In this document: positions 46,803 through 58,514 of the stretch, in pieces | Position numbering within the stretch: position 1 is the stretch's first letter | Layout of the letters: each line of letters starts with the position of its first letter | From: Microplitis mediator | Lineage: Eukaryota; Arthropoda; Insecta; Hymenoptera; Braconidae | Length of the DNA stretch: 64,000 nucleotides | Assembly (NCBI RefSeq): GCF_029852145.1 | Contig: NC_079978.1 | Coordinates: 14,559,153-14,623,152 of the forward strand | Direction: 5' to 3' | Made by a program: the position numbers and the translations under genes | The notes under the pieces: model-generated | Database searches by the model: none | Seen by the model: the letters and a program-made list of their open reading frames with translations, nothing else | Told to the model about the DNA's origin: nothing

Positions 46803-47704
46803 TAGGGCAGGTCGAAAATAAACTAATTTTTTTTTTTCTGTAGTCATCGTGAAAATATCGTTAAAGACCATGAGAAGAAATTTCTGGTAAAGTTTGAGTT
46901 CTTAATATTAATATTAAAATGTGCCTCTCCGTGATTTTTGATTTCCATTCTTAAATAACATAGGAAAAAAAATTTTAATTTTAGGATTGTATACCTCGGC
47001 AATGGCTCATCGTACATATAAGCTCAGGATAAATTTTTGTAAGGAGTTAGACGGTCTACAAAAAAGTCTGTCATCATTTTTTGATAAATCCATCTGTTCT
47101 TAAGTTATTGGAGCTCGAAGTCTAATTATAGTAAATTTCGAGATCTTTTCATTTTTACGGCGAATCTATGAGACATCGCAAAATTTCATAAGATCTTTTG
47201 TGTAGACAATTTTGTTCTCTACAAATTATTGCCTATAAAGTTTGTCCGAATTCCACATTGTTTTCTTGTTTAAAAAACTTGACGATTAGTAATTTGTAGG
47301 GAATAAAATTGTCTACACAAAAGGTCTTACGACATTTTGCGATAAGTCTCATAGATTTGCCGTAAAAATAAAAAGATCTCGAAATTTACTATAATTAGAC
47401 TTTGAGCTCCAATAACTTAAGAACAGATGGATTTATCGAAAAGTAATGAAAGACTTTTTGTAGAGCGTTAAATTCTCTACGAAAATATATCGTGAGCTTA
47501 TCTGTACAATAAGATATTGCGTAGATATAAAATTCAAAAATTAAAATTTTTTTTTCTCATGATTTTAAATAGGAAATCAAAAATCACGAAGAGACATATT
47601 TTAATATTAATACTAAGAGCTCAAACTTTACCAGATTTTTCTTTCATCATCTTTAACGATATTTTCACGGTGATTGAAGAAAAAAATAGTATATTTGACA
47701 CCTA
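46803..47704. mobile_element. Diverged fold-back, TAGGG-type ends
   Basis: About 900 bp. Left end TAGGGCAGGTCG; arms of roughly 400 bp share blocks such as AGATCTCGAAATTTACTATA and TCGTGATTTTTGATT. No target duplication is preserved. Probably related to the TAGGGTGG family. Confidence 0.6.
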
Positions 47705-48208
47705 GTTTAAAATTTAAGATATGTTAAGATAAAGTTATGTTATGATGCTCATTATTTGTGGAACAAAATAAAGAATTCTAATAATCTTAATTGGCTATGA
47801 GTTATTTATCACTTATGATATTCTATTTCTTCCTATTTATAAACTAGAACGATTACCTGACCGCTATGCATGATTAAATTAATGGCTGAAGTTTACTGAA
47901 ATTTCAAAGGTTGTTTTTTTGTATAAAACAAAATAAATCGTCAATTACTTGATTACTACAAATGATAAAACTAATAACTGACATGAAATATAAGGCATCA
48001 GTGTAATTGTAAGCAATACGTATTTTATATACAATTTAGTATAAATAGAAATTTTAGCCTCATACTAGCTATTTTCTGAATTTCTCTTGTATAATACTTA
48101 AAAATTCTTTTTTGGAAGTCTCATTAAGTCTGAGTAACTCTTCCTTGACGGCCAATTTTAATGAAAAATTAGACTTCTTAATACTTATGCAGAGTTTTTC
48201 CGACTTTG
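47705..48208. other. AT-rich, no feature recognised
   Basis: Nothing beyond short A/T runs was seen. Confidence 0.4.
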
Positions 48209-48224
48209 TAAGACTTTTTCAGAG

Positions 48225-49185
48225 GGACTGGCAATAGCCTATCGAACAAGGTACTTGCTTACCAAAGCGTAGGACCAGGTTCGATCCCGACATGCACCAA
48301 TGAATTTTATTTTCACAATACTATTTATGTGCATTATATTGTCAGCTCCCTGGTGGTGGAATACAGACAATTTTTCGACCGAATTGAAGTGGCGCCGATT
48401 TCATTACAAAATGATAGCGGAACACAAAAACTCGATCGAATCTGCAGGACTCTGCTGCTTCCATGACTAGGCTAGCGGGTGGGGCTTCTTATCAAAGAAG
48501 AACACCTGTATTGGCCGAGCATAGGTGGCGGCAGAGGCCCATAAACATTCGCAGAACCTCTAGCTTTGGTGTAAGCCAACGTGTCAAAGCAGTGATAGAG
48601 GAAGTCCTCCACCACCAACGTTGCCCTTGGATAACAGGCATCCTCCATTGTATAAGTGCCTTATCCTACACAGTGGGCTCTGAAGGATGGACCATAATAA
48701 CACCCACATTAACTTCTTAGGAGACATAATTTCGGATGACAAGACCCCCCGATGACAAGGACACGATGTATGATGGCCACGGTAGCTGAAGGCTAGGACT
48801 CATAGTGACGGGAGAACGACGGTGGGCTTAGCTAACGCCAGGTCCCGGTTCTTCTTGAACTAGTGGGGACTGCTGACAGCGGCTGAATCCCGTGACGTGT
48901 TTCCTTGGACTCGGGGCGGGGAATCACCGAAATAAAAACTATGTCTCCTCCACCTATAAACTCACAAACAATAGTATCTACAGTAGTCAAATTATAAATA
49001 GTTGTTGGAAGAACAGTAGGCTTAGCAAGTTCGTTGTTAGGTTGACTAGCAATGAAGCAAGGCCTAATAACAATGATCACCAGGACCGCGATCCTTTCCG
49101 ATAACTATAAAATTGTCCTCACTGGACCCGGGTACAATTGCTAACATAAGCTGAGTGCCCGGTTAAACCAACTAAATCCTAATCC
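48225..49185 (+). mobile_element. Long SINE-like retroposon with tRNA head
   Basis: 961 bp flanked by a perfect 16-bp duplication TAAGACTTTTTCAGAG (48209-48224 and 49186-49201), the mark of target-primed insertion. The 5' end has a pol III-type A box (TAGCCTATCGAACAAGG, 48235) and B box (GGTTCGATCCC, 48278). The body is GC-richer than its surroundings. The 3' end is AAATCCTAATCC rather than poly(A), which suggests a borrowed LINE tail. No LINE enzyme is encoded; small open frames at 48463-48720 and elsewhere match nothing I know. Confidence 0.7.
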
Positions 49186-49201
49186 TAAGACTTTTTCAGA
49201 G

Positions 49202-49890
49202 TTACAAAGAGAAAATAAGTATTTTGAAACTATTATTTTCAATTATTATCTCTTATTTTCAGTTTTTTCAGAGAAAAATTTCCACAAGGGAAATAATCAA
49301 ATCGATACTTTATACTTTTAAATTACTGCTGAAACCTTTGAACATTTTTTAAGTATTGGGGATTTAAGTTTGATTGATAGTTGACAGAATAAAAATTTAA
49401 TAACTTTGATATTAAAAAATTGTCATATTATTTAATATATATGTGACCTTCCTCTTGAGTGCACATTTTCTTTAAAATATTTATATGCAGTTATAAATCG
49501 AAGTACAGTTATTAGGCAAATATAATGCCGTTAATTTATAATAATTCATATTCATATACCTCTCTCGTCGATTTTGGCAAGCCAAGATATCACGATGTCA
49601 TATCCTCATGTAAAAATATTGCTGTATTATCAAGCTGAGAAAGTTTTTGTATATTAATAACAATTAATTAAACACTCGATACATCGATGTATAAAGTTTT
49701 TATAGACATTGAGTAATTTTTTATGCTATTCTTCAGTTATATTGATTATATAATTTTTAGCAACTTATCTATTTATCTTCAGATTTGGCCTACGTGAATA
49801 AAAAAAAATTATTGAAAATATTCAATTTTATCAGTACTGTTATAAATAATAAGTTTTTGAAAGTTGTAAACAATACCATGATCTTAGAGT
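49202..49890. other. AT-rich, no feature recognised
   Basis: No gene, repeat end or RNA seen. Confidence 0.4.
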
Positions 49891-50300
49891 TAATTACCTT
49901 GTGTTACGTTCTGGCTTTAATTAAATTTAAATAAAAATTTTTAGAAATTTTTTTTGAAGTCTCGAATTACTTAGTCGCCGTGGTGGGCGAATCAACGATT
50001 CGACACTTCTTAGAATCATAAATATATAACAAATTAATAAATCGTTACTTTGTTGGCGATATTATTTTTATTCACCGCCAACAATGTAACGGAAATCTCT
50101 TGCGATAAGAGAGTCGCCGTGGTTCGCGGATAGTCTAAACAGCAGAATCACTTCAGTTGATCGCGAGATATCAAAGAGCACGAAACTCTGTACAATTAAC
50201 TGACTGATACTTCTGTCTCCATCGGTTTAAAGGAATAAAACCAAAATTTAACCCTGACATAAATCTTTGTCTAAGAACCTTAAAGGGGCGAGCGCTTCCT
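49890..50300 (+). repeat. Dispersed repeat, possible LTR fragment, copy 1
   Basis: Shares an extended match with 58520-58880, including TCGACACTTCTTAGAAT, CCAACAATGTAACGGAA and CTCTTGCGATAAG. Copy 2 ends in a region with an AATAAA signal, so an LTR is plausible, but neither copy has clear termini. Confidence 0.4.
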
Positions 50301-50326
50301 AGCTGTTCCACCTTTTTTTGCTCAGA

Positions 50327-50575
50327 GCGGTGGTTTTACCACCGTGTATACACTGTGTTTTCACTATGATTACGCGGTGGATACGGCGTGGAACCACGGT
50401 GGTGAAATAGCACAAAGCCTACGGCGTGGAATCACGGTGGATACACCGCGTAATCACAGTGGATACACTGTGTATACCCGGTGGTAAAATGGAACAAACC
50501 CACCGTGTAACTACGGTGGATCCACGGTGTTTACACTTCCTCGGTGTTTCCACCGTGATTCAAATTTGCGAGAGT
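50327..50575. mobile_element. CCACCGTG-module MITE, left end truncated
   Basis: Dense copies of CCACCGTGATTCCACGGTGG-type modules, each close to self-complementary. The right end reads GTGATTCAAATTTGCGAG, matching the complete copy at 62293-62681. Confidence 0.7.
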
Positions 50576-50633
50576 TAAACTATAGATACGTTTACTGATA
50601 GCGAAAAATATTTCAATTTGAAGGTACTTTGTC

Positions 50634-50815
50634 GTGGGTATTTTGTCTTAAGTATTGTGTGGCGGGTCCACTGCGTTTTGGACCAGGACAATTCACCCAT
50701 AACAACTCATCCTCTGCGACATTTCATCCCTGCGACAATTCAACTTTTGACAATTTATCACCGACAATTTATCCCTGTGGCAACTGATCCCTACGACAAT
50801 TACTCCAAATAATAT
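50634..50815. repeat. Degenerate minisatellite (GACAATTYATCCCTG-like)
   Basis: About ten diverged copies of CGACAATTTATCCCTG. A related array on the opposite strand is at 56180-56310. Confidence 0.6.
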
Positions 50816-51118
50816 AATTGTATCCTCAAAATAGTAAAATGGAGAGAAACGCAAATAACTAATTTTTTTAATTATACATTTTTTTTTTCACGAAAAAATA
50901 AAATACTTGTAACAATTATTCTTATTAAATACAAATTTTGTGAGTGTGCAATTAAAAAAAAATTACCCACACCTAAAAAGGTATAGAAAATAGCGTCTTC
51001 TTTTCACGAATTTTGTGGCCGTGCAATTAAATTAATGTACCCACACATAAAAGGGTGTGAAACATAGCGCTCTTTTTTCACGAATTTTGTGTGTGGGCAA
51101 TTAAAAGAATACACCCAC
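50816..51118. other. AT-rich stretch with a short repeated motif
   Basis: Three copies of TTTTGTG...GTGCAATTAAA...ACCCACAC give loose 65-bp periodicity at 50935-51125. No gene. Confidence 0.4.
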
Positions 51119-51120
51119 AC

Positions 51121-51744
51121 AGAAAGAAAAATCGGTCTGTCAGTTGACCTTACGGGCCAGCCCCAAAACTTCCCGCTGTTTTCGAGCTCGTTGAGCTCGA
51201 AAACATTATTGTGAATACATTTTCGAGCTCTTCGAGCTTGCAAATACTTTTGTATGCCATTGTTTTGTAAAAAACCATTTTTTAGCATTTCCTTCTCCCA
51301 CGATATCTCGCGATCGAATTAACCGATTTTGATGGTTGAGGTGGCATTCGACGCGGCTTATAGAGTTTTAGAGCTGATTAGATTTTGGAATCAATCCATC
51401 GAGCAATTTAAAAGTTATCCAAATAAAACATTTTCGAAAAAATTTTATTTTTGAAATATCTCTGAACGCACCCTACCGATTAAGTTCAAATTTTTACGGC
51501 TTCAAGACATTAACAAGCCGCGTCGAATGACACCTCCACGATCAAAATCGGTTCATCCGTTCAAGAGTTATGAATATTTACATACATACATACACTCGGA
51601 CATCATCGTGAAATTAGTCAGGATAGCTTCCTAGGACCTCGAAACGTCGACATCTGATGGAAATTCGATTTTTGTAAATCGGACCGAAACCAATCACTTT
51701 CCGAATTTTTGAAAATTTACAATTTTCTTAGCGGGAAGTTAAAA
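51121..51744 (-). repeat. Dispersed repeat (AACTTCCCGC family), copy C
   Basis: Minus-strand relative of 24519-25400 and 33139-33934, from GGGCTGGCCCGTAAG complement to AGCGGGAAGTT at 51734-51744. Confidence 0.75.
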
Positions 51745-52126
51745 AAATAGTTCTAATTCCTATGTAGAATGTTAACCATGACTATGTTACATAAAAACGA
51801 GGATTTTTTAGCGTCGAGAGTCACCGGGCAGAGTAATTTGTTACGGTCAGAGTGGAGAGCACCAAAAATTGATATATTAATTTCTAACGCATTCCGATAT
51901 AAGAACTAATTACTAACATAAGTAGTGGTATTGTCACCACAGCAGCCCTAATCCAGAGCGGAGTAGGAAATACGCGCGGTGGTGGGAGCTAGAGCGGTGA
52001 GAACTGTGCGCGTTCTTTCTTGTTTGGGTTAATTTCTATTTACTAAAAATAAAATATGGATATTGTTATTATATTAATAAGCACTTGAACTTATCAAATT
52101 AGAAATATAAATTGCATCTTCCTTTA

Positions 52127-52352
52127 TTAATCGAGAAACTGAATCAATACATCCGCCATTTCATTTATACCCTCCACATCTCCCGTGTAGGAGTACGGGG
52201 CATTGTATGCATCGAACAAAATTCGCGCGTTAACGTGACGAGCCAGCCGGACGGTATGCATCCTTTCGGTGGTTGTGTAAAGACCCTCCAAAATGCAAAA
52301 GGTAATCGGAGTCCGGTGATCGTGGGTATCTTGTCGAGCATGTCCAGAACTT
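52127..52352 (-). CDS. Candidate last exon of an unknown gene
   Basis: On the minus strand, after an acceptor-like CTCTTAG (52359-52353), a frame reads to TAA 52127 with ITFCILEGLYTTTERMHTV and RLARHVNARILFDAYNAPY, followed by EGINEMADVLIQFLD. An AATAAA overlaps the stop. An alternative minus frame is open for 89 codons (52434-52165) but is less protein-like. I do not recognise the family, and upstream exons were not identified. Confidence 0.35.
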
Positions 52353-52687
52353 CTAAGAGTTTATAATTGTGAACACTCGTCAATTTATGTAGAATCTCCG
52401 CCACCATGCGTATTACCTTAAGAAAGAGAGTCAACCACGCTGTAGATTATTTAAAATAAATTTAAATAATTAAACTTACCTGACGGGGCAAACTCTGAAC
52501 ACGCCTCACAAAAAACCGATCTCCCATGAACACATTCATTATTCTTTTATAATGTATCTTATACCGTGATAGCAGCTAGCTGCAGTCCTAATACTTAAAT
52601 ACTACTAATGCACTAAACTCTTAGCAAGAGGTTCTAAGTAACACACATATATCTATGTATATGCTGTGTAAGTATATATGTGTGCAT

Positions 52688-53468
52688 TAGGGTGGTCGTT
52701 AAAAATTAAATTTTCTCAGGCGCCCCATAAAAAGCTTCTCTTAAGTGAAAAAATACGGAGGGAATTTGGTTTTTTCGGTTTAAGTAAAAAGAACACGTGT
52801 CTCAGGACGATCAAAGTTCATTTTTCGATATAATCGCGGTTTTTTGTAAATATCTCATGAAATATGCAGATTAAAGGAAAAAGTCATAATAACAATTTTG
52901 TAGGAAATTAAATTTTTGACAAAAAAGGTCATGTTCATGTTTTGTATAAAACGTGTATTTATGAAGATATTTTAAAAAAACTTTTCTAGATCTGATGAAT
53001 TGAACGTTTTAAGGATTACAAATTTCGAAAATAACATTTTTCTAAGTATATAGAAACTGTAACAAGCATTAATGATTGATATGTTACGAGTTACGAAGTT
53101 GTCTATATTTAAGAAAAAACGTTATTTTTAACATTCGTTATCCTTAAAATGCCCAATTGATAAGATCTAGAAAAGTTTTTTTAAAATATCTTCATAAATA
53201 CACATTTTATAAAAAAAATGAACAAGACCTTTTTTGTCAAAAATTCAATTTTCTACAAAATTGTTGTTATGACTTTTTCCTTTAATCTGCATATTTCATG
53301 AGATATTTACAAAAAACCGCGATTGTATCGAGAAATGAACTTTGATCGTCCTGAGGCACGTGTTCTTTTTACTTAAAACGAAAAAACCAAATGCCCCACG
53401 TATTTTTTCACTAAAAAGAAGCTTTTTATGGGGCGCCTGAGAAAATTTAATTTTTAACGACCACCCTA
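52688..53468. mobile_element. hAT-like fold-back (TAGGGTGGTCG family), copy 1
   Basis: 781 bp with ends TAGGGTGGTCGTT and arms of over 300 bp. Perfect 8-bp duplication GTGTGCAT at 52680-52687 and 53469-53476. Noncoding. Same family as 57464-58431. Confidence 0.9.
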
Positions 53469-53689
53469 GTGTGCATATATATATACGTATATATGCACAT
53501 GTGTTGAATGCATATGTTGTATATATGTACATATGTACTCACACCATAAGAAAAAGGCCGGAGCGTCCGTATATATACGCATATGGGAAATATACACATT
53601 TTCATGGTCATCTGAAATATAACAGCATAAGTCCATAAAAAAAATAATAGTTCATATGGTATACACACGTATGTGTATTAACGTGTAAG

Positions 53690-54990
53690 GGTAATATCAT
53701 ATTCAAATCCACGTATACACTAGGTACACTTGTTCTCGTTCTTCACGACGCTGAAGGGAGAGGGGCAAGAGGGGAACCCCAATTTCACGGGTAAGACTAA
53801 AACACATCAGAGTTAGTCCTCTAGTTTCCTTATTTTCTATTCCCATTCGGGACCCGCAGCTGCGTGATTTATGAGCTGTAAAATCTCGGTCTTGACATCA
53901 TGCTCGCCGTCCACCAAAAGCTCTCAATTTAATTACCGAGCGGCTTCTCTACTACTCCTGGTACCGAACGAGGCCCCTCAAGATGTCACCCTTCCACCTA
54001 ATAACTTGGAGGTCAAGCCCGGATGACGCGTGCCGCGGACAAGACTGTTACTTGACCCACCAAGTGCTCCGTTTTAATTACCAAACGACTCTTCTATTCT
54101 ATTGGCTCCCGACCACGACCGGTGGTCCGCCCAACGCTTAGAACTCTTTTTCTAACCAAATAAGCGCGACATTATCCCTCGGAATCCCCACTTCTGGCAC
54201 TCTTGTAGAGGCCCGAGCAATCCCGCTACCATCCTGGTGCTGAGCGGTACCCCTCAGATAACGCCCCCTCCAATTGCCAACTTGGAGGTTAAGCTGAGAT
54301 GACGTATGTCGTCAAGGGCAAGACTATATTTGACCAACCAAGGTGATCGCTTTCAGAACCTTCTTCCACTATAATTGCATAATTATTAATCTTCCAAGGG
54401 AAGACTGAACTTTTCAGATAACTTGTCCCCGTAATAGAAACATTTTATATAAAATGAGCTACCTAATAATTAAAAGGTATAATTCAGATATTAATAATTT
54501 TTCTATTAAATTCTTTTCTTATTTGCTTCCACTCGTGATCAGCAGTTAAGCGCGATATTACTTCGCGGAATTCAACCTTCCATGTACCCTTAAGAGAAAT
54601 AATTAGCCCTAAATAACTTATATCCATATTAAAAACATTTATTATGAAAAGAATAAACCAAAAACTGAAAAATTAGAAGATATAATTTAAATATTAATTA
54701 TATGTTTTTCTTTTTTTTTCTTCTCGCCTTGATCTTTAACCTTGGCTACCGCACGTGCAGAATAAAACCGCGGGAGGAGAAATACGTTAGAAGCCATCAG
54801 GAGCTCATAAAAATTAGAAGCTGGCACGGTTCGCATCTTATTCTTGTACAAGAGCAAGGACACGGTCCATGACTCATGCCATTTCCCCTCATTAGTTAGT
54901 CTATATAAACTCGTGATTTTCGGTCCAGTTGTCCAGTCTTATTAATTTTCGTCGAGCTTAAGCTTCGTCACGATACCCTTTTTTTTTACA
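53690..54990 (+). repeat. GC-richer repeated region with promoter-like end, possible LTR
   Basis: Two diverged copies of a roughly 330-bp block share AACTTGGAGGT(C/T)AAGC and (G)GATGACG(C/T)(G/A)TG. Further on is TCTATATAAACTCGTG (54899) followed by a CAGTTGTCCAGTC initiator-like stretch. TATA box plus initiator would fit the U3/R border of an LTR. No coding region and no clear ends. Confidence 0.35.
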
Positions 54991-55700
54991 CTGTGCGTCG
55001 GGTTAAGAAATTATTCTGCGAGGTTCTCAGTTCTCCAACACTATTAAATTACGAAACCAACCCAGGGGTACAAATCGAATAGAAATTGAACGCGAAATCT
55101 CTACCTGGTTTATCAAACGATTTATAATAACAAACGGCCTTCCAACCAACAACAGCAATTTAATTGTACAACTGAAGCTGAATAAAAATAACATAACCAA
55201 TTGTAAGTTCTAGTTCTTTTATTATTATTTTTCTAAAATAATTCCTTATATTGGCTACTGTTTCATACTCATTACCGTAGCGACGAGGTCTCCGTCGCCC
55301 GAGTAAAGGACTTAAGTATCTTGACTCAAAATAAGAGACTGCATATGAATAATTGCATGTTAGACGTAACAAATCCCCCCCCATTCTACATAGCAACGGT
55401 GGCTGTGCTAGCATAGGACTGATTACCATTTACATTGCCGAGAGAACTATGTAAATGGACACGACTACAATGTTACCTAGTAACGTTTATGATATTTTAT
55501 TTATTTCATTTTTAGTAAATAAGGTTATGACAAAACAAATAACTCAGGTTACTATAAATAGATATATGTAGAAATTGAAATAATTAAGATATTGCTCAAA
55601 ATGAAATATCAATTTTTGATAACAGATAAATAATAATTAAATAAATTAAAATGTTCAGTAATATACATCGCACATATACACGCATACACATAAGTTACTG
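54991..55700. other. Region without recognised gene
   Basis: Includes a C run (55376) and a motif GATTACCATTTACAT that belongs to the repeat family of the next feature. The 89-codon minus frame at 55160-55429 shows no known motif. Confidence 0.35.
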
Positions 55701-55744
55701 CACAAACTTCCGCGCATGTTTGCTTCCTTGTCTTACTTATTAAA

Positions 55745-55974
55745 CTGTAACGACAGCTATTCCAGCACGGGACTGAGTACCATTCTACATAGCCCTGATT
55801 TCCATGCTAAATAGTGATTTTTACCATTTTACTTGTTTTAATGTAACATAGCAATCATTACCAAAAAAATGGTAATGAGTCCCATTCTACATAGCATTAT
55901 TTACCATTTTACAAAAAATGAGTCTGGTTACTATGTAGCATAGTAATCATTACTATTCTTTTCTCTCCGTGCAC
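55745..55974. mobile_element. MITE-like repeat with CATTCTACATAGCA modules
   Basis: Several modules of TTACCATTTTAC and CATTCTACATAGCA alternate in both orientations. The right end is TTTTCTCTCCGTG, the complement of the CACGGAGAGAAAA terminus at 30474. Confidence 0.5.
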
Positions 55975-56179
55975 GCATAAAAAAATGTTAAAAATTGCAC
56001 TAGGTCCCGGACACCTACCGGGGGTTTGCCCCTGGATCCCCTTATTGAGATACTCTTTTTTCACGAAAAAAAAAAAAAAAACAGATTTTTTTCTCCTTTC
56101 TTTTTTTTTTCAATTGATTTTCGGGATGAATTGTCTCGGTCCCAAAAAGCGTCACACTGTGTGTTATAGATTGCGGAAG

Positions 56180-56310
56180 TTTTGTCGGGGGTATTTTGGT
56201 TTGCGGGTATTTCATCGTTGGGTATTTTAGCATTGGGTATTTTGTCGTCGGGTATATTGTCGCGGGTATTTCGTCGCGGGTGATTTGTCTTCGGGTATTT
56301 AGACATGCCA
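56180..56310. repeat. Minisatellite (GGGTATTTYGTCG)
   Basis: About eight diverged 14-15-bp units of CGGGTATTTTGTCGT. Minus-strand frames with repeated IPATIYPTTKYP-like text are repeat artefacts. Confidence 0.75.
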
Positions 56311-56776
56311 CCGAAAACACATAATGGGGTCAAGTAAGCTGAACTCGAAATCATGCTTACCGAATAATTAACCTTAATTGATTTTTCATTAAAAAAGTTG
56401 AATCAAGATCAAAGTTATCGTTGTTAATGAATTAAGTATATTTATTTGCAAGCAACATAAACACGACAATTTATGAATGAATTAATTCATCTACACGTTC
56501 AAAGATTAGTTAAACATACGTAGCACTTTGCATTTTCAATAGTTATTGTCTGATAAAGTTTATGAGATTTTTCAGAGCTGTATTAAGGATCAAAATTTTA
56601 ATTAAAAAAATAATTGAACCATGGTTTTTGATGAATTTGTTTCCGTAGGATTCGATTCTGAAATCAAAGCACTAAGTTTTCTCGCCATTTTCTTTCTAAC
56701 TCCAAAAAACTATGAAATTGAAGATATTTTTATTTTTCATTAATTTCATTACTTTAATTAACAATCACTATCGAAT

Positions 56777-57415
56777 TAATTCGTCCTTTCATTTAAATGA
56801 AATCCTAATGATTTTAGTTCCTTCTTCATAATTTCAATACTTTCTGGAGAAATTGGTTCATTTGGAAGCCGAACTGGACCTAAATCAATCGTGTTTAATA
56901 ACGTCATTGCTGCTTTCATTGTGGTCACCCAATTACCTGTTTTATATTAAAATAAACATTCATAAATTCTAATACGTAGATTGCATATTGAATTAATGTT
57001 GAAAAAAAATTAAAATCGTTAACCATGTTTAGATATTGCAATAACAGCTTGCGATAATTTTTCTTGCAATTCAGTGGCTTTGAAGCCGTCACCTTGTTTT
57101 GATGCATCAGCAATTTTAATTGTATGTCCCGGAAACATGTTGATGCTTGTTGGAATAAATGAATCCATTCCTACTGAAGATCCAGCTGATATCAACTATC
57201 GATTAATAATAATTATTGAGATAAAGGCTTAATCGAATAAGATTTAATATTAGCAATTAAAAATTGTACCAAGTTAGTTCCTAAAAAGACAACAAATTGT
57301 TTCGAATTGGCTCGCACTGCTTGAGCTCCTTCTTCAAGATTTGTACTAGTGAATTTTATCCCAACGAAAGATGGAATTGCATCTCCAATTGAATTTAAGA
57401 ACTGTCCCATGTGAA
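56777..57415 (-). CDS. NPL: N-acetylneuraminate lyase-like gene, last three exons
   Basis: Minus-strand exons 57415-57270, 57195-57024 and 56936-56777 have proper AG/GT borders and join in phase. Text includes IPSFVGIKFTSTNLEEG and FVVFLGTN, then GMDSFIPTSINMF, then MKAAMTLLNTIDLGPVRLP and a KSLGF end, matching the C-terminal half of animal NPL (dihydrodipicolinate synthase/NPL superfamily). The enzyme splits sialic acid into N-acetylmannosamine and pyruvate in the cytosol. No stops or frameshifts. The catalytic Lys region lies in upstream exons that I could not find. The next intron upstream carries the fold-back at 57464-58431, so the rest may lie farther on or be missing. Confidence 0.8.
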
Positions 57416-57463
57416 CTGAAAGATATAGTCATTTGCTTATCTTAACTAAATTAGTGTATATTA

Positions 57464-58431
57464 TAGGGTGGTCGTTGGAAATTAAATTTTCTCAGGCGTC
57501 TCATAAAAAGCTTCTTTTTAGTGAAAAAATACGTGGGGAATTTGGTTTTTTCTTTTTAAGCAAAAAGAACACGTGCCTCAGGACGATCAAAGTTCATTTT
57601 TCGATACAATCGCGGTTTTTTTCAAATATCTCATGAAATATGCAGATTACAGGAAAAAATCATAGGAACAATTTTGTAGGAAATTAAATTCTTGACAAAA
57701 AAGGTCATGTTCATTTTTTTTATAAAATGTGTATTTATGAAGATATTTTAAAAAAACTTTTTTTAGATCTGATAATTTGAGCGTTTTAAGGATTACAAAT
57801 TTTGAAAATAACATTTTTCTAAGTATATAGAAACTACAAAAAGCATTAATGATTGATATGTTACGAGTTACGAAGTTGTCTATATTTAAGAAAAAACGTA
57901 ATTTTTAATATTCGTTATCCTTTTAATGCTCAATTGATAAGATCTAAAAAAGTGTTTTTAAAATATCTTCGTAAATACACATTTTATAAAAAAAATGAAT
58001 ATGACCTTTTTTGTCAAGAATTTAATTTCCTACAAAACTGTTCCTATGATTTTTTCCTTTAATCTGCATATTTTATGAGATATTTAAAAAAAAACTTTTT
58101 TAGATCTTATTCTTATAATGTTTAACTAAAATTTAAAAAAAGTTTTTTTTAAAATATCTTCATAAATACGCATTTTAAAAAAAAAATGAATATGACCTTT
58201 TTTGTCAAGAATTTAATTTCCTACAAAATTGTTTCTATGATTTTTTGCTTTAATCTGCATATTTCATGAGATATTTGAAAAAAACCGCGATTGTATCGAA
58301 AAATGAACTTTGATCCTGCGGCACGTGTTCTTTTTACTTAAAAAAAAAAACCAAATTCCCCAGATATTTTTTCACTAAAAAGAAGCTTTTCATGAGGCGC
58401 CTGAGAAATTTTAATTTTAACGACCACTCTA
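57464..58431. mobile_element. hAT-like fold-back (TAGGGTGGTCG family), copy 2
   Basis: 968 bp with a perfect 8-bp duplication GTATATTA at 57456-57463 and 58432-58439. Same ends and arms as 52688-53468, plus an extra repeated block near 58090-58290. It sits 49 bp upstream of the third-last NPL exon, so probably in an intron. Confidence 0.9.
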
Positions 58432-58514
58432 GTATATTAGCATGCTTCGTTTAAACGAATTGGAACGACTGTTTTTTTTTCACTCGCACTTCAAAATTTT
58501 GCTGTAAAGGTTAA

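Noticed and set aside
48463..48720. 85-codon ORF inside the SINE-like element as a gene
   Set aside because: No known motif, no start context, and it lies within a retroposon framed by a 16-bp duplication.
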